64,000 nucleotides of DNA from Bacteroidales bacterium (GTDB lineage: Bacteria; Bacteroidota; Bacteroidia; Bacteroidales; UBA932), in contig JAGBVU010000005.1 in the NCBI GenBank assembly GCA_017630155.1, positions 62,001-126,000 on the forward strand, given 5' to 3'. A program made the position numbers and the translations under genes. The stretch's first letter is position 1. Every line of letters starts with the position of its first letter. The notes under the pieces are model-generated. The model was not told the DNA's origin, did no database searches, and saw nothing but the letters and a program-made list of their open reading frames with translations. Below, piece after piece: positions 15,716-25,178 of the stretch.

Positions 15716-18559
15716 TTTCCTCTTGATTTTCACGATTTCGTAAGCCTCTACCACGTCGCCCACCTTGATGTCGTTGTATCCATCAATGTTAAGACCGCAG
15801 TCATAACCGCTGGCTACCTCTTTCACGTCATCCTTGAAGCGTTTGAGTGAACCGAGTGAACCAGTGTATACCACGATGCCGTCACGGATGATACGTACAC
15901 TTGCTGTACGGGTAAGTTTACCCTCTTTAACCATACAACCTGCGATAGTACCCACTTTGGAGATCTTGAATGTCTCGCGAACTTCAGCAGTAGCTGTAAC
16001 CTCCTCTTTCTCCTCAGGGGCAAGCATACCCTCGATACCGCTCTTGACCTCATTGATGGCATCGTAGATGATAGAGTAAAGTCTTATCTCAATACCCTCT
16101 TTCTCTGCAAGTTTTCTGGCTCCACCGGTAGGACGTACCTGGAAGCCGATGATGATGGCGTTGGATGCTGCTGCGAGCAATACGTCAGATTCAGAGATGG
16201 CACCCACAGCTTTGTGGATAACATTGACGTGAATCTCCTCAGTAGATAGTTTGATAAGTGAGTCTGACAACGCCTCGATAGAGCCGTCCACGTCACCTTT
16301 GACAATAACATTGAGCTCCTGGAAGTTTCCGATGGCGATACGGCGACCGATCTCTTCAAGGGTAATGTGTTTCTGGGTTCTCAGACCCTGGATACGGAGA
16401 AGCTGCTCTCTCTTGTTGGCCAGCTCGCGGGCCTCTTTCTCATCGTTCATCACGTTGAACACCTCACCTGCGGTAGGTGCACCGTTGAGACCAAGTACAG
16501 ATACTGGAGTTGATGGACCTGCTTCGGTAATCTTCTGGCCCCTTTCGTTGAACATAGCCTTGATTTTACCGCAGTAGCTTCCGCTCAACATTACATCACC
16601 TACGCGTAGTGTACCTGCCTGAACCATAATGGTAGCCAGGAAGCCACGTCCTTTGTCAAGTGATGACTCAATAACGGAACCTTTGGCCCTCTTATTAGGG
16701 TTGGCTTTAAGTTCGAGCATATCTGCTTCGAGGAGTACTTTGTCAAGCAGAAGATCCACATTAAGACCCTGTTTTGCAGAGATCTCCTGGCACTGGTATT
16801 TTCCTCCCCAGTCCTCTACGAGGATATTCATGTTTGCAAGCTGCTCCCTGATTTTGTCAGGATAAGCACCCGGTTTGTCAATCTTGTTGATGGCGAAGAT
16901 CATAGGTACACCGGCAGCCTGAGCGTGGTTGATAGCCTCAATGGTCTGTGGCATGATAGCATCATCGGCTGCGATGATAATGATAACCAAGTCAGTGATT
17001 TTGGCACCTCTCGCACGCATCGCTGTAAATGCCTCGTGACCAGGGGTGTCAAGGAATGCTATGCGGCGGCCGTTAGGGAGTGTCACGTTGTATGCACCGA
17101 TGTGCTGTGTGATACCACCGGCCTCACCTGCGATAACATTTGCTTTACGGATGTAGTCAAGGAGTGATGTTTTACCGTGGTCCACGTGACCCATCACTGT
17201 GATGATAGGTGGTCTTTCTACAAGATCCTTTTCATCGTCCACTTCATCCTGGATAGCCTCTTTGTTCTCTACAGTGACGAACTCTATCTTATATCCGAAC
17301 TCTTCTGCTACCAGAACAAGTGTCTCAGCATCAAGTCTCTGGTTGATGGATACCATCATACCCAAGCTCATACATGCTGCAATGACTTTGGTTACAGGGG
17401 TGTTGTTCATCATGATAGCAAGCTCGTTCGCAGTTACAAACTCTGTAACCTGAAGAACATTGCTTGACATTTCCCTCAATTCGTTCTCCTCCTGCATCCT
17501 TTGCGAGATGAGTTCCCTCTTCTCTCTTCTATGCTTTGAACCTTTGGTTTTACCCTTGTCTTCGGTCATTCTTGCATAGGTCTCTTTGATCTGCTTTTGG
17601 ATCTCCTCCTCGTCTATCTCTGTGTGGACAGGTTTGAACCTCTCCTTTTTGTTCTTTTTGTGGTTATTGGGGTTTACCTGGCCGTTGCCTGGAACACCAT
17701 GATTTGGTTTCTGGCCTTGGTGTTGAGGCTTGTTCTCACCCTTTTTACCCTCTTTGGTGAAGTCCACCTTCTCGCCACGGTTCCCTTTGTGGATTCTCTC
17801 TCTCTTCCCTTTATTCTTGTCGTCGTGGTTGTTGCTGGAAGAAGATGGTTTCTTCTCAAATTGTGAAAGGTCAATGGTACGTTTGATGACGGGACCAGCA
17901 AGCTTCTCTACGCGGGTAGAGATGTGCTCAATCTCCTGTGGTTTCTCAGGCTCGGGAGTGGCCTTTGGCTCCGGTTTGGGTGTAGGGGCCGGTGCAGGAG
18001 CTGGAGCTGGCTTTGGTGCAGGTGCAGGTGCTGGAGCAGGTTTTGGCTGCTCTTTTTTCTTGGGGGTAAGGTCTATCCTTCCCACAATTTTTACCTCCTG
18101 TTTTTTAGGGGCTTCAGGTTCTGGTTTTAACTCTGGCTTAACTTCAGGTTTAACCTCAGGTTTAACTTCCGGTTTGGGTTCCTCTTTTACAACCTCCTTG
18201 GGCTCCTCTTTGATTACCTCTACCTCTTTCTCTTTAGGGGCAGGTGTAATTACAGGGGCAGATACTGTATTGCTTTTGATGAGGACCTCTTGTACGTGTT
18301 CCTCCTCAACAGTCTCTTTCTTGGTCTCCATCTCTGTGATCTCTTTGATCTTGATGGCAACCTTCTTCGACTGCTCCTTGATGATCTGTTCTTTGCCGAA
18401 CTCTTTCGCTACGAGGTCAAATGCCTCTGCTGAGATTTTGGCATTGGGACTAGCTTCCACTTCAAATCCCTTCTTTGTCAAGAAATCAACAAGGGTACCC
18501 ATTCCGATGTTGAAATCCTTTACTACTTTACTGATTCTGATATTTTCTTTTCCCGTCAT
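15710..18559 (-). CDS. infB: Translation initiation factor IF-2
   Basis: GTPase that places initiator tRNA on the 30S subunit. 949 residues: an IF2_N domain at the start, a long low-complexity linker (about 75-330) of Pro, Lys, Glu and Ala containing [20 protein letters not shown] and alternating PA runs, a second IF2_N-like segment, then the G domain with GHVDHGKTS (about 455), DTPGHEAFT and NKIDKPG, followed by domains II, III and IV. It is the last gene of rimP-nusA-infB. Spacing to nusA is 27 bp. The linker's repeats are a known trait of the family and not evidence of recent expansion. Confidence 0.98.
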   Translation of the reverse strand: MTGKENIRISKVVKDFNIGMGTLVDFLTKKGFEVEASPNAKISAEAFDLVAKEFGKEQIIKEQSKKVAIKIKEITEMETKKETVEEEHVQEVLIKSNTVSAPVITPAPKEKEVEVIKEEPKEVVKEEPKPEVKPEVKPEVKPELKPEPEAPKKQEVKIVGRIDLTPKKKEQPKPAPAPAPAPKPAPAPAPAPTPKPEPKATPEPEKPQEIEHISTRVEKLAGPVIKRTIDLSQFEKKPSSSSNNHDDKNKGKRERIHKGNRGEKVDFTKEGKKGENKPQHQGQKPNHGVPGNGQVNPNNHKKNKKERFKPVHTEIDEEEIQKQIKETYARMTEDKGKTKGSKHRREKRELISQRMQEENELREMSSNVLQVTEFVTANELAIMMNNTPVTKVIAACMSLGMMVSINQRLDAETLVLVAEEFGYKIEFVTVENKEAIQDEVDDEKDLVERPPIITVMGHVDHGKTSLLDYIRKANVIAGEAGGITQHIGAYNVTLPNGRRIAFLDTPGHEAFTAMRARGAKITDLVIIIIAADDAIMPQTIEAINHAQAAGVPMIFAINKIDKPGAYPDKIREQLANMNILVEDWGGKYQCQEISAKQGLNVDLLLDKVLLEADMLELKANPNKRAKGSVIESSLDKGRGFLATIMVQAGTLRVGDVMLSGSYCGKIKAMFNERGQKITEAGPSTPVSVLGLNGAPTAGEVFNVMNDEKEARELANKREQLLRIQGLRTQKHITLEEIGRRIAIGNFQELNVIVKGDVDGSIEALSDSLIKLSTEEIHVNVIHKAVGAISESDVLLAAASNAIIIGFQVRPTGGARKLAEKEGIEIRLYSIIYDAINEVKSGIEGMLAPEEKEEVTATAEVRETFKISKVGTIAGCMVKEGKLTRTASVRIIRDGIVVYTGSLGSLKRFKDDVKEVASGYDCGLNIDGYNDIKVGDVVEAYEIVKIKRKL

Positions 18560-18586
18560 TATTGTCCTCCCGATATTTAAATGTTA

Positions 18587-19819
18587 CTACTCTTCAAATT
18601 CTGCACGAAGTATCTTCTGTACTTCGATTACTGTTTCCTCCTCAAGGTCAGCTCTCTTTACAAGCTCAGCCACAGGGAGAGCAAGTACACTCTTGGCGGT
18701 GTCGCAGCCGATACCTTTAAGGGCATCAATGATCCACTGGTCGATCTCGTCAGAGAACTCTGCAAGCATTACATCCTCCTCATCTTCGTCAATCTCCCTG
18801 AATACATCTATTTCATAACCGGCAAGCTGACCTGCAAGTTTGATGTTGCTACCACCTTTACCGATAGCCAGAGATACCTCTGAAGGTTTCAGATATACAC
18901 CGATGCTCTTCTCCTCTTCGTTGATCTTGATAGATGAGATTTTTGCAGGGCTGAGTGCTCTCTGGATAAGAAGCTGGGTGTTGGATGTCCAGTTGATGAT
19001 GTCGATGTTCTCATTTCTGAGCTCACGTACGATGCCGTGGATGCGGGATCCTTTTACACCTACGCAAGCACCTACTGGGTCAATCCTCTCGTCATAAGAC
19101 TCTACAGCCACTTTTGCCCTGTCACCAGGGATACGTACCACTTTCTTGATAGTGATAAGGCCGTCGTAGATCTCAGGAACCTCCTGCTCAAACAGTCTCT
19201 CAAGGAATGATGGTGCAGTACGTGATAGGGTGATGATGGGGTTGTTGTTCCTCATCTCCACATTTGAGATAACAGCCTTGATAGTATCACCTTTTCTGAA
19301 GAAGTCAGAAGGGATCTGCTCAGTTTTAGGTAGGATTAGTTCGTTTCCTTCCTCATCCATAACCAATACCTCTTTTTTCCATACCTGATATACTTCACCG
19401 CTGAAGATGTCACCGATTTTGTCGCGGTATTTGTTATAGAGGTTGGCTTTCTCAATGTCCATAATTCTACCAGAAAGGTTCTGGCGAAGGTTAAGGATAC
19501 CTCTGCGGCCGAAGTCTGCAAGTTTGATCTCTTCTGCAAACTCTTCACCTACCTCGTAACTTGAATCCACTTTGTGCACATCCTCAAGAGAGATCTGTGT
19601 ATTTGGATCCTCTACCTCTTCCACTACTGTTCTGTTTCTCCAGATCTCAAAGTCACCCTTGTCGATGTTGATGATGATGTCGAAATTGTCAGAACTGCCA
19701 TACATTCTTGCTAACTGAGTGCGGAAAATGTCCTCCAGTACACTCATCATTGTGGGCCTGTCAATGTTTTTAAGCTCCTTGAATTCAGCAAATGTGCTGA
19801 TTAGGTTCAAACCTTCCAT
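18587..19819 (-). CDS. nusA: Transcription termination/antitermination factor NusA
   Basis: 410-residue RNA polymerase-binding factor affecting pausing, termination and antitermination. Order: NusA N-terminal polymerase-binding domain (1-125), S1 domain (about 130-200), then two KH domains with GACVGVKGSRI and the GKGGSNIKLA GXXG loops (about 245-345), and a short acidic helical tail with a helix-hairpin-helix-like segment. It lacks the long C-terminal acidic repeats of E. coli NusA, as usual for this phylum. It starts 4 bp after rimP. Confidence 0.97.
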   Translation of the reverse strand: MEGLNLISTFAEFKELKNIDRPTMMSVLEDIFRTQLARMYGSSDNFDIIINIDKGDFEIWRNRTVVEEVEDPNTQISLEDVHKVDSSYEVGEEFAEEIKLADFGRRGILNLRQNLSGRIMDIEKANLYNKYRDKIGDIFSGEVYQVWKKEVLVMDEEGNELILPKTEQIPSDFFRKGDTIKAVISNVEMRNNNPIITLSRTAPSFLERLFEQEVPEIYDGLITIKKVVRIPGDRAKVAVESYDERIDPVGACVGVKGSRIHGIVRELRNENIDIINWTSNTQLLIQRALSPAKISSIKINEEEKSIGVYLKPSEVSLAIGKGGSNIKLAGQLAGYEIDVFREIDEDEEDVMLAEFSDEIDQWIIDALKGIGCDTAKSVLALPVAELVKRADLEEETVIEVQKILRAEFEE

Positions 19820-19823
19820 TTTG

Positions 19824-20075
19824 TTATTCTTCGTTAATGTTTTTCTCTTTTCCTGATGAACTTACCATAAGTGAGAAGTCCTCTTTATCCCTGTCAAGAC
19901 CTGCCTCGATAAATCTGCTCAATTTGACACAGTCGTCAATGGTGACAGATCTGCCTGGTGCATCAAAGAATACTTTGATATTGTTGGCTTTGTTCACTTT
20001 TACCTCTACCAGCTCCAGCTGGTTGTCAATCATATACTGGGCTACAAGTCCTTCTATAACACTTTTTTCAATCAT
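19824..20075 (-). CDS. rimP: Ribosome maturation factor RimP, N-terminal domain only
   Basis: 83 residues starting at the ATG at 20075 (MIEKSVIEGLVAQYM). The sequence matches the N-terminal alpha/beta domain of RimP (VEVKVNKANNIKVFFDAPGR, then DCVKLSRFIEAGLDRDKEDF, LMVSSSG). The family is normally about 150 residues with a C-terminal SH3-like domain; here a lysine- and glutamate-rich tail follows SSSG and the protein ends 4 nt before nusA, so there is no room for the second domain. I see no frameshift that would restore it. Position before nusA-infB supports identity. Whether a one-domain RimP still assists 30S assembly is unknown. Confidence 0.85.
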   Translation of the reverse strand: MIEKSVIEGLVAQYMIDNQLELVEVKVNKANNIKVFFDAPGRSVTIDDCVKLSRFIEAGLDRDKEDFSLMVSSSGKEKNINEE

Positions 20076-20104
20076 AGTAAATTTGATTTTGGGATAATAA
20101 ATAA

Positions 20105-20120
20105 GGGGACTGCCGTCCCC
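20105..20120 (-). other. Small hairpin in the rimP leader
   Basis: GGGGAC and GTCCCC form a perfect 6-bp stem with a 4-nt loop about 30 nt upstream of the rimP start, inside the leader expected from the -7 box at 20147-20154. It may affect translation of the rimP-nusA-infB message; there is no U-tract, so it is not a terminator. Confidence 0.4.
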
Positions 20121-20146
20121 CGTATCCTCTTGTCCATTTTCAACCG

Positions 20147-20154
20147 CAAAAATA
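20147..20154 (-). promoter_or_regulatory. -7 box of the rimP-nusA-infB unit
   Basis: Minus strand TATTTTTG fits TAnnTTTG. It lies about 72 nt upstream of the rimP start in the divergent region shared with lpxD. No clear -33 element was found. Confidence 0.45.
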
Positions 20155-20225
20155 AAGATTATTGTATTAATCACAAAAAAATCTGCGTATCTTCGCATAA
20201 ATAAACCAAATAATTATAGTCGGTT

Positions 20226-21227
20226 ATGGAAATGACAGCAAGGGAGATAGCGGATTATCTGCACGGGGAGATAGTGGGGGATGAGAACGCGAAGGTCTCT
20301 TCAGTAGCAAAGATCGAGAGTGGAAAACCGGGTTCACTCTGCTTTTTGGCAAACCCAAAATACGAGCAGTATCTGTATACTTGTCAGGCAAGCATCATAT
20401 TGATAAACAAAACATTTGAGCCCTCAGCAGAGGTCTCTGCCACCCTTGTGAAGGTGGACAATGCTTATGATGCCATTGCATCGCTCCTTGATCTGCTCAA
20501 TACTATGAAATCAAAAAACAGATGTGGAGGTTTAAAGAGACTTTTCACCTTCTACAGCTCTGCTTTCACATCAAAGGTGGGGAGAGGTACATATGTGGGG
20601 AGCTATTCGTACATCGGCAAAAAGGCCAGAGTGGGGAAGAAGTGCTATATATACCCGCAGGTATACATCGGGGACGGAGTGGAGATAGGGGACAATGTGA
20701 CCCTGTATCCTGGTGTCCGTATTTACAATGGCTGCAAGATAGGGAACAATTGTATAATCCACGCTAATGCTGTGATAGGCTCTGACGGTTTCGGATTTGT
20801 CCCCACTGCGGATGGTACATACAAGAAGATTCCACAGACAGGCATAGTGGTGATTGAGGATAATTGTGAAATAGGCGCAAATACTGTAATAGATAGGGCT
20901 ACAATGGGTTCTACCGTCATCGGAAAGGGTGTCAAACTCGACAATCTCATCCAGGTGGCCCACAATGTGGTGATAGGGGAGAATACTGTTATTGCAGCCC
21001 AGACAGGTATAGCTGGTTCTACCAAGCTCGGCAAAAATTGCATAGTGGGGGGACAAGTGGGCTTTGCCGGTCACCTTACCATCGCAGACAAGTCAAGTAT
21101 CGCGGCGCAGAGCGGTGTTTTGGGCAATATAAAGCAGGAGGGGAAAGCCTATATGGGTTCTCCGGCATTTGAATACAGGGATTACATAAAAGCATATGCT
21201 ATTTTTAAGAATTCTCATAAAAAGTAG
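20226..21227 (+). CDS. lpxD: UDP-3-O-acylglucosamine N-acyltransferase
   Basis: Third committed step of lipid A synthesis: transfers a 3-hydroxyacyl chain from ACP to the amino group of UDP-3-O-acylglucosamine. 333 residues: an N-terminal uridine-binding domain (1-100), then a left-handed beta-helix of hexapeptide repeats, with the catalytic-type His in [14 protein letters not shown] (about residue 245), and a C-terminal helix. First of the lpxD-lpxC-lpxA run; lpxC begins 14 bp later. Confidence 0.96.
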   Translation: MEMTAREIADYLHGEIVGDENAKVSSVAKIESGKPGSLCFLANPKYEQYLYTCQASIILINKTFEPSAEVSATLVKVDNAYDAIASLLDLLNTMKSKNRCGGLKRLFTFYSSAFTSKVGRGTYVGSYSYIGKKARVGKKCYIYPQVYIGDGVEIGDNVTLYPGVRIYNGCKIGNNCIIHANAVIGSDGFGFVPTADGTYKKIPQTGIVVIEDNCEIGANTVIDRATMGSTVIGKGVKLDNLIQVAHNVVIGENTVIAAQTGIAGSTKLGKNCIVGGQVGFAGHLTIADKSSIAAQSGVLGNIKQEGKAYMGSPAFEYRDYIKAYAIFKNSHKK

Positions 21228-21235
21228 TATATTTG
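21228..21235 (+). promoter_or_regulatory. -7 box immediately before lpxC
   Basis: TATATTTG matches TAnnTTTG exactly. It starts one base after the lpxD stop codon and ends 6 nt before the lpxC ATG, so a transcript from here would be nearly leaderless. It would give lpxC-lpxA expression independent of lpxD. Confidence 0.45.
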
Positions 21236-21241
21236 CGAGTT

Positions 21242-22165
21242 ATGAAAGATTTGCAGAAGACACTAAAGAGAGAGTATAAGTTTGAAGGGAAAGGGTTGCA
21301 TACGGGGCTTAAGGTAAATATGACCCTCGCCCCAGCCCCTGTCAATACAGGAATTGTATTTATCCGTACAGATATAGGCCCTGATGCCAAGGTGGAGGCT
21401 GTGGTTGATTATGTTACACAGACTCAGAGGGGAACTACACTTGAGAATGGGGAGGCAAAAGTTTCGACCATTGAACACATCCTCTCCACATTTGTGGGGT
21501 TGGGGGTGGATAATGCATATATCCTCCTTGATGCTCCTGAGGCCCCCATCATGGATGGAAGTGCAAAGCCTTTTGTTGAGGCAATATCCCCTGATGGACT
21601 CCTTGAACAGGATGCTCCGAGAAAATATTACGAGATAAAGGAGGAGATCGCTTTCAGGGATCAGGAGAGCGGCTCCGAGCTGATCCTCCTTCCTGGAGAG
21701 AGCTATGAGATAGATCTGACAGTTGATTATAACTCAAAAGTCCTCGGTGTGCAGAAGGCATATTACTCTGCAGAATCCACAGATTATGCATCCGAGGTGG
21801 CCCCTTGCAGAACATTCTGTTTCTTCCACGAGCTGGAATTCCTCTTCAGACATAATCTTATCAAGGGTGGTGACCTTGAAAATGCTATCGTGATAGCGGA
21901 GAATGAAGTTCCTCAGGATGAGCTTGATAAGATCTCATCTCTGCTTGGAGTCTCAAGTGTACAGAGGGTCTCGACAGGTTATCTTAACAATGTGGATTTG
22001 AGATTTGACAATGAGTGTGCCCGACACAAGCTTCTCGATGTGATGGGTGACTTTTCATTGATAGGATACAGATTGAAAGGCAAGGTTATTGCAGTAAAAT
22101 CGGGACATAAGATAAATACACAAATGGCCCGAATAATTAGAGAAAAAGTGAAAAAGGAGAATTAG
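21242..22165 (+). CDS. lpxC: UDP-3-O-acyl-N-acetylglucosamine deacetylase, not fused to FabZ
   Basis: Zinc deacetylase and committed step of lipid A synthesis. 307 residues from the ATG at 21242; an upstream TTG in frame at 21233 lies inside the -7 box and is unlikely. Zinc ligands are visible: His79 in STIEHILSTF, His262 and Asp266 in HKLLDVMGD; a basic His follows in KSGHKINTQMARIIRE. In many Bacteroidetes this gene continues after that segment into a FabZ dehydratase domain (about 460 residues in total). Here it ends with REKVKKEN and lpxA begins 3 bp later, so the FabZ half is absent. Confidence 0.95.
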   Translation: MKDLQKTLKREYKFEGKGLHTGLKVNMTLAPAPVNTGIVFIRTDIGPDAKVEAVVDYVTQTQRGTTLENGEAKVSTIEHILSTFVGLGVDNAYILLDAPEAPIMDGSAKPFVEAISPDGLLEQDAPRKYYEIKEEIAFRDQESGSELILLPGESYEIDLTVDYNSKVLGVQKAYYSAESTDYASEVAPCRTFCFFHELEFLFRHNLIKGGDLENAIVIAENEVPQDELDKISSLLGVSSVQRVSTGYLNNVDLRFDNECARHKLLDVMGDFSLIGYRLKGKVIAVKSGHKINTQMARIIREKVKKEN

Positions 22166-22168
22166 GAT

Positions 22169-22972
22169 ATGATGGTAAAACAGTTTGCAACAGTTCATCC
22201 GAATGCCAAAATAGCGGCAAATGTGGAGATTTGCCCAGGTGCATATATTGCTGAGAATGTGGAAATAGGTGAGGGCTCATGGATAGGCCCAAACGCTGTA
22301 ATCTTTGATTATGTGAAGCTGGGTAAGAACTGTAAGGTGTTCCCCGGAGCGGTAGTGGGCGCTATACCACAGGATTTGAAATTTGAAAATGAGGTCTCTT
22401 ATGTGGAGATAGGTGACAATACTACCATCAGGGAGTGTGCCACCATTAACAGAGGCACCAAAGCGAGCGGCAAAGGACTTACCAAGGTAGGGAACAATGT
22501 TCTCCTTATGTCATATACCCACGTGGCTCACGACTGCGAACTTAAGGATAATGTAATCTTTACCAGTTATACTGGTGTGGCAGGTGAGACCCAGGTGGAT
22601 GAATGGGCAATACTTGGTGGCGGCTCTATGGCCCACCAGTTCTCTCATATAGGTGCTCATGCAATGGTGGGTGGCGGTTCCCTTATCCACAAGGATGTTC
22701 CACCATATGCTCTTGCTGGGCGTGAACCCCTTGTGTATGCAGGTATAAATGTAGTGGGTCTGAGAAGGAGGGGATTCTCCAATGAACAGATAGAGACCAT
22801 TAAGGATATCTATAGGGTTATATACTTTGATAAACTCAACCGTTCTGATGCTTGTGACAAAGTGGAGGCAACATTCCCACAAAGTGTGGAGAGGGATACA
22901 ATCCTTAACTTTATCAGGGGCTCCAAGAGGGGTATTATCAAAGCTATGACGAGTGATGCTTCTGCCGAGTAG
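22169..22972 (+). CDS. lpxA: UDP-N-acetylglucosamine O-acyltransferase
   Basis: First enzyme of lipid A synthesis, acylating UDP-GlcNAc at O-3. 267 residues of left-handed beta-helix hexapeptide repeats (about 10-190) followed by the C-terminal helical domain. The catalytic His lies in SYTHVAHDCELKDN (about residue 120). Two adjacent ATGs (MMVKQF); either may be used. It follows lpxC by 3 bp and overlaps the next gene by about 17-20 nt. Confidence 0.96.
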   Translation: MMVKQFATVHPNAKIAANVEICPGAYIAENVEIGEGSWIGPNAVIFDYVKLGKNCKVFPGAVVGAIPQDLKFENEVSYVEIGDNTTIRECATINRGTKASGKGLTKVGNNVLLMSYTHVAHDCELKDNVIFTSYTGVAGETQVDEWAILGGGSMAHQFSHIGAHAMVGGGSLIHKDVPPYALAGREPLVYAGINVVGLRRRGFSNEQIETIKDIYRVIYFDKLNRSDACDKVEATFPQSVERDTILNFIRGSKRGIIKAMTSDASAE

Positions 22973-23615
22973 TGATAGTGCTGTTCTGCTGAGCACCGCC
23001 TATTTCCCCCCGATAGACTATTTTGTGGCTATCGCAAATGGTGGGGATGTGAGGCTGGAGCAATATGAGAACTATTGTAAGCAGAGTTATCGCAGCAGAT
23101 GCAATATTTTTGCGTGTGACGGGGTGTTGTCTTTGACAATCCCCGTTGTTACATCCGGCAACAACACCCCAATCAGAGAAGTAAAGGTAGATTATACAAA
23201 AAAATGGCTTCAGCAACACACCAGGGCCTTGGTTTCGGCATATATGTCATCCCCATTCTTTGAATATTATCAGGATGATATTTTTGGCGTCCTGGAGAGT
23301 GGCGAGAAATATCTTTTTGACCTTAATTGCAAGCTGATGGATCTCCTGATGGAGAATTTGGGACTCAACAGGGAGATCACCCTCACCGATGAATATATCC
23401 CAACACACCTTCTTCAGGATAATGTCCTGGATTACAGGGAGAGAATACACCCTAAAAAGGGGTCTCCTATTTTTACTGATGAGGTAAAACAAAAACCATA
23501 CTATCAGGTATTCTCCCAAAAGTATGGTTTTGTATCGGGACTTTCTGTACTTGATCTCCTTTTCAATGAGGGGCCACAGGCCTCCACTTTCCTTAGAATC
23601 GGCAACCGAAAGTAA
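22956..23615 (+). CDS. WbqC-like family protein
   Basis: 219 residues, family recognised from LLSTAYFPPIDYFVAIANGG at the N-terminus and TKKWLQQHTRALVSAYMSSPFFEYYQDD in the middle. WbqC-like proteins occur in surface polysaccharide loci but in Bacteroidetes are often housekeeping neighbours of lipid A or signal peptidase genes; the biochemical role is not settled. The ATG at 22956 (after an in-frame GTG at 22953) overlaps the end of lpxA, suggesting coupled translation. The 3' end overlaps the convergent porin gene by 23 bp. Confidence 0.8.
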   Translation: MLLPSSDSAVLLSTAYFPPIDYFVAIANGGDVRLEQYENYCKQSYRSRCNIFACDGVLSLTIPVVTSGNNTPIREVKVDYTKKWLQQHTRALVSAYMSSPFFEYYQDDIFGVLESGEKYLFDLNCKLMDLLMENLGLNREITLTDEYIPTHLLQDNVLDYRERIHPKKGSPIFTDEVKQKPYYQVFSQKYGFVSGLSVLDLLFNEGPQASTFLRIGNRK

Positions 23616-25167
23616 ACAGAAGTTTCCAGTTCATATATTTTGAGTTCACAAGTGTCTCGGGCAACCCCGGGATGTATTGTGTGTCGTACAGCTCGTAATC
23701 TTCAGAGCTCCAATTACATTGCTGGCGATATGCAAGATCCATAAATATGTTTGATTTTGTGGTGAATCCTATACCTGCAGAGGCATAGTGGATGTCACCA
23801 TCAAAATACTTTTCACTACTGTCGTAGTAATTGTATCCAAATCTCAGTGAGAGCTGCTGGACAGGCTTGATCTCCATACCTGCCCTTACATTGTTGACCC
23901 TTTTGAAATTTGTCCGTATTGCACTGTTGGCTTTATTGTAGTACTCTACATCAGCGGGGTGCATAGAGTTGTCGGTCTTGAACTTGATGCTTCCGTAGTT
24001 TGTGTTTTCGTAGTCTACACTTATCAGTGCGACGCTTCCAAATGTGTAGGCGACTCCAAGACCCCATCTTAATGGAGATGTGATGTCATATTGGAATGCA
24101 TTAAGAGGTGACTCCTCATAGTAGTGCTCCTGGTACACCCTTGCATCCATTGTCTCGAAGTTTTCGTTTCTGAGTCTGGTCCAGGTAGGGGTGGAGATGG
24201 TGGCACCAAGTCTTAATCCAGCCACTGGTCTGTAGATTATTCCAGCTTTGATATTGAATCCTATGCCATTGGTGGACTCTCTGTATGTGTGTGTAAACTC
24301 TTCAAATTCGGTTTGGAAGTCGTCAGGGTTCTCCCCCTTCTCCGATAATTTCTGGAATTTGTCATACCACAGGGTCTGCATAGTGAAATTTATGCCGAAG
24401 TATAGCTTGTGCGATATGTTTCCTCCGAAGTTCAGGGTGATGTCCTGTTTGTATCCTGTGGTCTCCTGCAGGTATGATTGGGTAAGGGGACCACCCAAAA
24501 CTATAATGTCCTGACCATTTTCACTGAGGATATTCTCAGTGGCACCTACGTATGTGTAGTCATCGTAGATGGTCTCCACCAGTGCTGTGTTCCAGGCAAG
24601 AACCTCCTCCCAAAGGGCATTGGTGCCGTAGAATGGGTAGCTAGGATCGGAGGATGAGATGGTCATATCGTCGCAATAGATGTTGCTGTTGCTCATTGCA
24701 GCTGCCATACTCCCCAGTTTGCTGGTCAGGGTCTGTCTCCCCGATACGAAGGAGCGTGTGCTGTAGTTTGAGGTCTGGTTAGCCACGACACCCATATTGA
24801 AACTCACAAGGCCTGTATTCCTCCCTGTTTTGAATGAGGATACTCCACCTACGTTTGATAGGGTGAATCTGGTCCTGTCGGCCTTGGTATCACTCCCGAG
24901 ATAGTGGCTTCTGTCCACTGCATTGGTGACAGCAGGGGTGATGGTGAACTCATTGTAGAGGTAGACACCGGATGATGCGGGGTTGATGGTGATTGCCCCC
25001 ATGTCCCCACCCAATGCGGTGAAGGCGTTACCCATTGCCACTCCGCGGGCAGTCCCCTCATAGTCGTTGTTGGAGAACCTCAATGCGTCGTATATCGACT
25101 GACTGTGCCCCATGAATGGGATGAGGAGTCCCAGGATGGCTGTAAAATATATTCTTAGTGTTCTCAT
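23593..25167 (-). CDS. FadL/OmpP1-type outer membrane beta-barrel protein
   Basis: 524 residues with a signal peptide (cleavage near GHSQ, about residue 22) and the FadL/OmpP1-like opening YEGTARGVAMGNAFTALGGDMGAITINPASSG. The remainder alternates polar and hydrophobic residues as in an outer-membrane barrel and ends with an aromatic residue (LLFTFGCRF). Family members take up hydrophobic compounds; the substrate here is unknown. It follows the Tyr-rich lipoprotein by 11 bp, so both are probably cotranscribed. Confidence 0.83.
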   Translation of the reverse strand: MRTLRIYFTAILGLLIPFMGHSQSIYDALRFSNNDYEGTARGVAMGNAFTALGGDMGAITINPASSGVYLYNEFTITPAVTNAVDRSHYLGSDTKADRTRFTLSNVGGVSSFKTGRNTGLVSFNMGVVANQTSNYSTRSFVSGRQTLTSKLGSMAAAMSNSNIYCDDMTISSSDPSYPFYGTNALWEEVLAWNTALVETIYDDYTYVGATENILSENGQDIIVLGGPLTQSYLQETTGYKQDITLNFGGNISHKLYFGINFTMQTLWYDKFQKLSEKGENPDDFQTEFEEFTHTYRESTNGIGFNIKAGIIYRPVAGLRLGATISTPTWTRLRNENFETMDARVYQEHYYEESPLNAFQYDITSPLRWGLGVAYTFGSVALISVDYENTNYGSIKFKTDNSMHPADVEYYNKANSAIRTNFKRVNNVRAGMEIKPVQQLSLRFGYNYYDSSEKYFDGDIHYASAGIGFTTKSNIFMDLAYRQQCNWSSEDYELYDTQYIPGLPETLVNSKYMNWKLLFTFGCRF

Positions 25168-25178
25168 TGTTGCCTGTT

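Noticed and set aside
18107..18180. Repeated KPEVKPEV units as a possible tandem DNA repeat or CRISPR-like array
   Set aside because: They lie in frame in the IF-2 linker, a known low-complexity region; no spacer-like unique sequences are present. No CRISPR array was seen anywhere in the window.
17730..18818. 362-residue open frame on the plus strand opposite infB
   Set aside because: It is antisense to the low-complexity linker of IF-2 and has no independent start signal or plausible composition.
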